DNA of 64,000 nucleotides from Mastigias papua (lineage: Eukaryota > Cnidaria > Scyphozoa > Rhizostomeae > Mastigiidae): assembly GCA_964019165.1 (NCBI GenBank), contig OZ025268.1, positions 20,314,274 to 20,378,273 of the forward strand. The letters are read 5' to 3'. A program made the position numbers and the translations under genes. Below the pieces are notes generated by a model. It saw only the letters and a list, made by a program, of their open reading frames with translations, was not told where the DNA came from and ran no database searches. Shown piece after piece: positions 62,101-64,000 of the stretch. How positions within the stretch are numbered: the stretch's first letter is position 1; each line of letters opens with the position of its first letter.

Positions 62101-64000
62101 TGAGGCCTCGGTTTCATTGTGAGACCTCGGTTTCATTGTCACAGAAGGTTTTAGTTGTTTAGATGCAATGAATATGTCCATTGGCAATGTTTTCTGTATG
62201 AATTTGATTAGCTGTGATGAGATGATCTCATAATGAACTCTTGTCCGACAGGTTTTTCATGGTCTTCTGAAGGCCCATGCCCATGAAGTTCGGACCATTG
62301 TTCGCCAGGCGTTGGATATATTAACGCCAGTTATGCCACATAGGATGGAAGATGGCAATGTAAGTTCTGCAATTTGAGTATCATCCACCGTAGATAATTA
62401 CATCTTGTTCTTCAGTTGCCAGTATGAATTGTTTCTAAGTACTTTTTTCTACATCATTCTAAATGAATTTACAATGACAACATGTTGGTGCTGTTTTGAA
62501 TTAGGGCTGCCATTTTTTCCGTCCAACAGAATTTGTGTGCTATTCTGCGAGCTTTCAGACATGAGTTTTTTGCGAATAACAAAAACAAGTCTTGTAATAT
62601 GAAGTAAAGTTTCAAGATACAAAAGGAAGTTTTTGAAACATCCAAACTTTCGCACAATAATTTTCATTAGACAGATCTGTTGGACGGACAAAATGTTACC
62701 CTAATTCGAAACAGCGCCCACATAACTACAAGACAATACATCTAGGAGACTGAGAATACAATCCAACCTCGAGGCTTAACAGTCAACACAAAATATTGTA
62801 CAGGAATAAACTACAAAGTATTCTAGCGTATTTACCCTCTGTCACTGCCAGAAGTCATGGAGCACTTGCATTACTTCCATTCTGGAGGGCTGAAAAGATG
62901 GAACCCAACGAGTTATACCTTGCAAATATTCGCAAAAGATTTTTGGTTATGTTGTGGTGAAGGCATACCGAATGCTACTTTAAATAACATTAATTAACAT
63001 TAATTAACATTAATTAATTATAACATATTTTATATCGGTTTTGATTTCGATGACGTCAGTTACCTTGCCTCTGGTAATGTTCGAAGACGTCAAAAGATAT
63101 GTTTTGTAGCTTGATGACTTTAGTTTTTTGTTAACAGCAAATGCTTGCACATTGGACGAAGAAAATAATTGTTGAGGAAGGACATACGATTGGTCAATTG
63201 ATCCACATGCTGTATGTATTTGTTTGGTACATCAAGAATATGGATCTTTGTTTAAAATGCCTGTGTTTATCTATGTGTATCACATCTACGTTTTCGTGAA
63301 AATTTTTGTATATAAGATGTCAATCTACAAGTAGTACCGGAGAGAGGAGCGAGGGAGGCGGTGGCCCCTCAATAATGTCAGAGAACAGTGGATTGTTTGG
63401 AAATAGCCATGTGCCCGTCACTATCTACCAGTAAGTGAAAACCTAGCGCTACATAGAATGGTATTTGTCCATCTTTTTATATTAACCCCATTGATAGTAT
63501 TAGCTATTTGAATATAGAACTTTATTATAAACTATGAACATGTTTAATTCATTCTATACACAGGCATCTCGTTGTGAGACACTACGAGGTGTATTTCCAC
63601 GTGAGAAGAGATCTCATACCCCATATGGTTAGTTCAATGCAAAGACTCGGGTTCAACTCCAATGTAAGTGACTCATCACAGACTTCTCCCACTACTGGTT
63701 TTTGTTTATTTACTTGATTTCATAACTTCCAACAAAAGGTAATCCTTGTTGATAATTAATGGTTCAGCTTTGATTTGGCTGACATTTGAATCCAATCTGA
63801 GCTGAAGAATTTTTGTCTACCTTACTCTTATTAAATCTTTTATTACCTTTATAGATATATTGTTGCAAGTTGTTATTATATGCTTTATCAGGTAACAATC
63901 GAGCACCGTAAACTGGCAGTGGATTTAGCCGAAGTAATCACAAAATGGGAGAAACGAAATACCCGAGAGGAGAGTGTGAAAATGGTAGAGGTTAGTTATT
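14359..64000 (+). CDS. TRRAP: TRRAP, transformation/transcription domain-associated protein (5' part, runs off the right edge)
   Basis: TRRAP (yeast Tra1) is a catalytically dead PIKK-family scaffold of about 3,800 residues. It docks transcription activators to the SAGA and TIP60/NuA4 histone acetyltransferase complexes in the nucleus. I place 72 exons here (coordinates in the five block entries), about 2,040 codons. They run in register with the remembered human protein over almost the whole length, with near-identical blocks such as [52 protein letters not shown] and [10 protein letters not shown]. Everything visible is alpha-helical HEAT/TPR solenoid; FAT, pseudokinase and FATC should follow beyond 64000. 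The ATG at 14359 is the first in the first recognisable exon, which opens at an acceptor (14340/14341), so an upstream exon exists. Most introns are GT-AG; three are GC-AG and one junction is anomalous. A GPCR gene is nested antisense in the intron after 32755. Confidence 0.95.
15445..15715 (+). mobile_element. tRNA-derived SINE (plus orientation) in a TRRAP intron
   Basis: The head has a tRNA box A-like sequence, tggcagagtggttagagc, and a degenerate box B (ggttcaagatg). The body includes gctcactgtccacccagcag and ggctcaggatatgtgtcctc. Both body blocks recur in the minus-strand element at 60737-61130, so these are two members of one SINE family about 45 kb apart. This copy is more diverged, and its ends and target duplication are unclear. 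Confidence 0.8.
17999..18036. repeat. (AATG)n microsatellite
   Basis: About nine tandem aatg units in a TRRAP intron, ending in the variant gagtgaa. Confidence 0.95.
19841..20093. repeat. Long foldback (inverted repeat) in a TRRAP intron
   Basis: The sequence from 19841 (tttcactatcgcac) to about 19950 is matched imperfectly, in inverse orientation, by about 19985 to 20093 (tgcgatagtgaaa). The arms are about 110 bp with a short spacer. Well-conserved arm words are ctcatcag, atgaaaagt and ggaaacatt. A 127-residue minus-strand open frame (19749-20132) simply traverses this structure and shows no family features. It is probably a foldback transposon or an inverted duplication. Confidence 0.8.
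23271..24223. other. TRRAP intron 19, no supported feature
   Basis: A 950-bp intron. A 60-residue open frame at 23353-23535 was considered as an extra exon, but it has no conserved counterpart and no convincing splice sites in phase. The next TRRAP exon could start at 24210, but only the acceptor at 24223/24224 keeps phase 0. Confidence 0.5.
24224..32755 (+). CDS. TRRAP: TRRAP exons 20-30
   Basis: Exons: 24224-24326 (GC donor), 24661-24744, 25886-25955, 26540-26600, 27586-27639, 27884-27922, 28361-28457, 29001-29095, 29501-29609, 31272-31328 and 32668-32755. This is the most conserved part of the window: [15 protein letters not shown] (24224), [14 protein letters not shown] (26540), the [10 protein letters not shown] block (28361), [20 protein letters not shown] (29001), [17 protein letters not shown] (29501) and [18 protein letters not shown] (31272). 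The 26540 acceptor is the ag at 26538-26539 (ggttttaag), not the nearer accag. Only the upstream site keeps frame, giving ...[13 protein letters not shown].... Confidence 0.92.
25012..25326. repeat. (GTGA)n followed by a long imperfect (GT)n tract
   Basis: About 65 bp of gtga repeats run into about 250 bp of gt repeats, with interspersed gtat and gtgc variants. It lies in the TRRAP intron between exons 24661-24744 and 25886-25955. Open frames on both strands here are repeat artefacts. Confidence 0.97.
27060..27358. repeat. (GAAA)n-rich purine tract
   Basis: About 300 bp of nearly pure purine on the plus strand, mostly gaaa/aaag with gatag interruptions, in the intron before the TRRAP exon at 27586. 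The long Phe/Leu/Ser-rich open frames on the minus strand are artefacts. A homopurine mirror tract of this size can form triplex DNA. Confidence 0.95.
28123..28227. repeat. (CA)n followed by (CCACA)n
   Basis: About 48 bp of ca repeats, then about eleven ccaca pentamers, in the TRRAP intron between 27922 and 28361. It is complementary in sense to the GT tract at 25076-25326. Confidence 0.97.
29610..31271. other. TRRAP intron 28, no supported gene
   Basis: 1.66 kb. Open frames such as 30081-30284 (minus) show no recognisable domain. A (TTA)n run occurs near 31140-31205. Confidence 0.55.
31949..32053. repeat. (TTCTA)n pentanucleotide repeat
   Basis: Imperfect, then perfect, tandem ttcta units with ttctt variants, in the intron before TRRAP exon 32668. 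Confidence 0.95.
33143..33573. mobile_element. MITE with ~38-bp terminal inverted repeats
   Basis: The left end, cccagctcatacggcgtatt, is mirrored by the right end as aatacgccgtatgacctggg, continuing inward through the gtcgaact / agttcgac words. Total size is about 430 bp. The interior is AT-rich with a cluster of gcgcatttt-like words and no transposase. Confidence 0.75.
35731..35863. repeat. Near-perfect palindrome with tRNA T-arm-like motifs in both arms
   Basis: Arm 1 (about 35731-35788) reads aaagtgaaagtgcaag...gggattcgaact...cccctgg. Arm 2 (about 35805-35863) is its imperfect reverse complement, with a loop of about 16 bp. Each arm contains the ttcgaa core of a tRNA T-loop, flanked by GC-rich stem-like sequence. 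Neither half folds into a complete tRNA: D arm and anticodon arm are missing. It looks like an inverted dimer of a tRNA-derived element. Confidence 0.8.
36677..36682 (-). promoter_or_regulatory. AATAAA just downstream of the GPCR stop codon
   Basis: On the minus strand, AATAAA follows the stop codon by about five bases. It is a candidate polyadenylation signal giving a very short 3' UTR. Confidence 0.35.
36688..37614 (-). CDS. Class A (rhodopsin-like) G protein-coupled receptor, single exon
   Basis: An intact 308-residue seven-transmembrane receptor read from ATG at 37614 to TGA at 36688. Class A landmarks are all present: N26 (1.50) in TM1, LAVADM with D54 (2.50), SxxxLxxxSIDR with R109 (3.50), W137 (4.50), P172 and Y180 in TM5, CWTP at 218-221 and NPFIY at 256-260, then a short helix-8 region (KFRQEF) and C278 as a possible palmitoylation site. 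It keeps Asp91 (3.32), the amine-contacting residue of aminergic receptors. It has Tyr at 3.25 and no cysteine in the very short second extracellular loop, so the usual disulfide is absent. The N-terminus is about ten residues with no glycosylation site. The ligand is unknown; amine-like or melanocortin/adenosine-like groups are both possible. It lies antisense in a TRRAP intron. Confidence 0.93.
   Translation of the reverse strand: MADLTAEAILKLSLLSALAFIAVTSNLTVCIAIGKNSKLRSAFGLLIVSLAVADMFNGIVVIPSYCIFIFEISINNQKVGFYFYAVYICLDIFFGIASIYNLALMSIDRAMMMATPNFHRQKLADKDKMKKLLPIPWILGLMLTIPKIIQYTHTIDSNTIAVLYFTVAFALPLFIIVICYGYIFSQRIRFARRHQKHAKKDLRLAYTVLAIIVIFFICWTPFFTVILYYALCNSCRVLSNVVVMAKWLQFFHSCCNPFIYALLQPKFRQEFKRVIKNCLTRGELTGRKRDEDGGELERQPMSEYTNIA
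37615..40557. other. Rest of the TRRAP intron upstream of the GPCR
   Basis: About 2.9 kb with no gene I can support. It should include the minus-strand promoter of the GPCR. Small open frames (38664-38927, 39349-39582) lack family features. A perfect 8-bp hairpin (aaagtgca / tgcacttt) lies near 39550-39574. Confidence 0.5.
40558..48275 (+). CDS. TRRAP: TRRAP exons 31-40
   Basis: Exons: 40558-40636, 41859-41948, 42831-42941, 43701-43790, 44368-44490, 44986-45056, 45622-45725, 46038-46133, 47810-47837 and 48131-48275. Landmarks are [18 protein letters not shown] (40558), [19 protein letters not shown] (41859), ALWRTLRN then [12 protein letters not shown] (42831), [11 protein letters not shown] (44368), AAMSLEDN (44986) and [21 protein letters not shown] (46038). 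The 43701 exon and the start of 44368 are poorly conserved but in phase. Exon 47810-47837 is only 28 bp. The donor after 48275 (aag|gttgga) is weak. Confidence 0.9.
41058..41180. repeat. (TA)n microsatellite
   Basis: About 120 bp of almost pure ta repeat, directly abutting the tRNA-like element at 41181-41310. It may be that element's 3' tail. Confidence 0.97.
41181..41310 (-). mobile_element. tRNA-derived SINE, second family, (TA)n tail
   Basis: Read on the minus strand from about 41310 there is ctctgtggcgcagtagaata (box A-like), then gcgcgggactcctggtca, and a clear box B gggttcgattcc, in tRNA-like spacing but with an over-long anticodon region. Downstream it runs into the TA repeat. The tRNA fold is broken, so it is a tRNA-derived retroposon head rather than a functional tRNA. 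It differs from the SINE family at 15445 and 60737. Confidence 0.7.
41998..42125. repeat. 16-bp minisatellite, about eight copies
   Basis: Tandem ggttcattgtggtaag units (variants attatgg, attacgg), starting about 50 bp after the donor of TRRAP exon 41859-41948. The last two copies are degenerate. Confidence 0.93.
44575..44774. mobile_element. Foldback/MITE-like element, ~200 bp
   Basis: The two halves are imperfect inverted copies: accagcacag... / ...ctttgctgg at the ends, and ttgaccaatcat / ctgattggtca near the centre. Arms are about 75 bp with a spacer of about 45 bp, in the intron after TRRAP exon 44368-44490. No coding capacity. Confidence 0.6.
47060..47770. mobile_element. Probable non-autonomous DNA transposon rich in GGTTGAACCC-type words
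   Basis: The region between two short TRRAP exons has repeated inverted words at both sides (gggttgaaccc, aacccgggt, cccgggctcaaccc, gggttggaccc), plus gtgtaaacgc repeated near the left. A 144-residue minus-strand open frame (47161-47595) has no recognisable transposase motif. The ends are not precisely defined. Confidence 0.45.
48345..48434 (+). CDS. TRRAP: Candidate optional 30-codon TRRAP cassette exon
   Basis: It is preceded by tttttatctctgcag, open in phase 0, and ends before gaat|gtttgt. At 90 bp it would insert 30 residues without changing frame. Joining 48275 directly to 48741 already reproduces the conserved sequence order (human ...ACQLPLF..., here [14 protein letters not shown]), so this exon is not needed. 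It may be alternative or not an exon at all. Confidence 0.3.
48741..55620 (+). CDS. TRRAP: TRRAP exons 41-55: central HEAT solenoid
   Basis: Exons: 48741-48826, 49555-49666, 50693-50866, 51526-51600, 51760-51786, 52002-52049 (GC donor), 52349-52435 (GC donor), 52609-52705, 53012-53076, 53655-53711, 54012-54122, 54481-54546, 54859-54948, 55097-55216 and 55507-55620. Landmarks are [15 protein letters not shown] (49555), [14 protein letters not shown] (50693), [11 protein letters not shown] (51526), [16 protein letters not shown] (52002), [16 protein letters not shown] (52349), [16 protein letters not shown] (52609) and [18 protein letters not shown] (55507). The 51760 exon is only 27 bp and encodes LLEDMIPPK. 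The 54859 exon encodes a Gln/Ala-rich loop that is variable in the family. Confidence 0.93.
53094..53330. repeat. 30-bp minisatellite, eight copies
   Basis: Eight tandem copies of tatcttaatctggatccggt plus ttttgattgg, with scattered substitutions; the last copy is truncated or diverged. It starts 17 bp past the donor of TRRAP exon 53012-53076. The [14 protein letters not shown] repeat peptide on the minus strand is an artefact. Confidence 0.95.
56239..63990 (+). CDS. TRRAP: TRRAP exons 56-72, up to the window edge
   Basis: Exons: 56239-56343, 56675-56745, 57109-57157, 57560-57619, 58247-58317, 58783-58891, 59355-59444, 59788-59850, 60127-60228, 60551-60633, 61737-61806, 61995-62078, 62252-62359, 63138-63211, 63317-63430 (possible cassette), 63564-63663 and 63892-63990. 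Landmarks are [13 protein letters not shown] (56239), [11 protein letters not shown] (56675), [14 protein letters not shown] (58247), [12 protein letters not shown] (58783), [21 protein letters not shown] (60551, first 20 residues), [12 protein letters not shown] (61995), [13 protein letters not shown] (63138) and [10 protein letters not shown] (63564). The last exon ends gtagag|gttagt at 63990, so the gene continues to the right. Confidence 0.92.
56452..56584. repeat. Foldback element, ~133 bp
   Basis: The ends are gtctgc and gcagac. Inside, cactacagcac pairs with gctgtagtg, and accattttttagacatac pairs imperfectly with the mirrored gtatatttaaaaagtggt. Arms are about 60 bp. It lies in the intron after TRRAP exon 56239-56343. 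Confidence 0.65.
60724..61143 (-). mobile_element. tRNA-derived SINE with perfect 13-bp target-site duplication
   Basis: aatgtacgaaaga occurs at 60724-60736 and again at 61131-61143, bracketing a 394-bp insertion (60737-61130). On the minus strand the insert begins with a tRNA-like head, ggagtggccaagcggtttga (box A), and ggttcgagcc (box B). It continues with gctcactgtccacccagcag and ggctcaggataagtgtcctc, and ends in the 15-bp tandem repeat at about 60770-60850 plus about 30 bp. The body matches the copy at 15445-15715. An intact duplication implies a relatively young insertion into a TRRAP intron. Confidence 0.88.
60769..60853. repeat. 15-bp tandem repeat in the SINE tail
   Basis: Five to six copies of tatttatttactccc, the last diverged. 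It lies inside the target-site duplications, so it is part of the retroposon tail rather than an independent satellite. Confidence 0.92.
62079..62141. repeat. Three ~20-bp repeats at a TRRAP splice donor
   Basis: The donor-containing sequence gtgagagacctcggtttcat is followed by two further gtgagg/gtgagacctcggtttcattg copies, so donor-like GTGAG words recur every 20 bp downstream of exon 61995-62078. Confidence 0.85.
62482..62724. mobile_element. MITE with ~55-bp terminal inverted repeats
   Basis: The left end (gttggtgctgttttgaatta through ccgtccaacaga) is matched inversely by the right end (tctgttggacgga through ttcgaaacagcgccca). Total is about 243 bp with a short AT-rich centre, in the intron before TRRAP exon 63138. 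No coding capacity. Confidence 0.75.
63317..63430 (+). CDS. TRRAP: In-frame 38-codon TRRAP exon absent from the vertebrate sequence (cassette candidate)
   Basis: 114 bp between a tataag acceptor and an excellent donor (acca|gtaagtg), entering and leaving in phase 2. It encodes a Ser/Gly-rich, probably disordered peptide ([16 protein letters not shown]...). Skipping it joins 63211 to 63564 as ...[15 protein letters not shown]..., which reproduces the human order (...VHIL-HLIVQHFKVYY...). Its exon status is supported by open frame, phase and donor; whether it is alternative is inference. Confidence 0.65.

Overview
This is eukaryotic, AT-rich, intron-dense nuclear DNA from an invertebrate animal. 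A cnidarian (coral or anemone-like) fits best. The evidence is animal genes cut into many short exons by AT-rich introns of about 100-1500 bp, a decayed non-LTR reverse-transcriptase tail of a type I associate with cnidarian genomes, tRNA-derived SINEs, and many short foldback or MITE-like elements. The assignment is an inference; no species can be named.

Layout. (1) 1-124 may be the last coding exon of an upstream plus-strand membrane-protein gene. (2) 125-2530 is gene-poor, with a perfect-period 28-bp minisatellite (10 copies) and a retrotransposon fossil. (3) 2531-11783, plus strand, is a KNL1 (kinetochore scaffold 1) orthologue: one large exon with a MELT module and an internal 57-codon duplication, then about 13 small exons encoding acidic/coiled-coil segments and the C-terminal kinetochore-binding region. 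Its 5' exons were not found. (4) 11784-14340 is intergenic, with a MITE. (5) 14359 to the right edge, plus strand, is the 5' part of TRRAP, the giant HEAT-repeat scaffold of SAGA and TIP60/NuA4 acetyltransferase complexes. I place 72 exons (about 2,040 codons); the FAT, pseudokinase and FATC parts lie beyond the window. (6) 36688-37614, minus strand, is an intact single-exon class A GPCR nested in a 7.8-kb TRRAP intron.

KNL1 and TRRAP are both housekeeping genes (chromosome segregation and transcription/chromatin); nothing suggests co-regulation beyond tandem orientation. The GPCR is an independent intronic gene, plausibly from retroposition or an intronless receptor expansion.

The more unusual features are the nested GPCR, which lacks the usual TM3 cysteine but keeps Asp3.32; two in-frame candidate cassette exons in TRRAP; three GC-AG introns; one TRRAP junction that cannot be joined in frame by GT-AG splicing; complementary GT and CA tracts flanking four TRRAP exons; a SINE with a perfect 13-bp target-site duplication; and several long inverted repeats. 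Exon boundaries were read by eye from reading frame, splice consensus and remembered similarity to the human proteins. No alignment, RNA or search was run.
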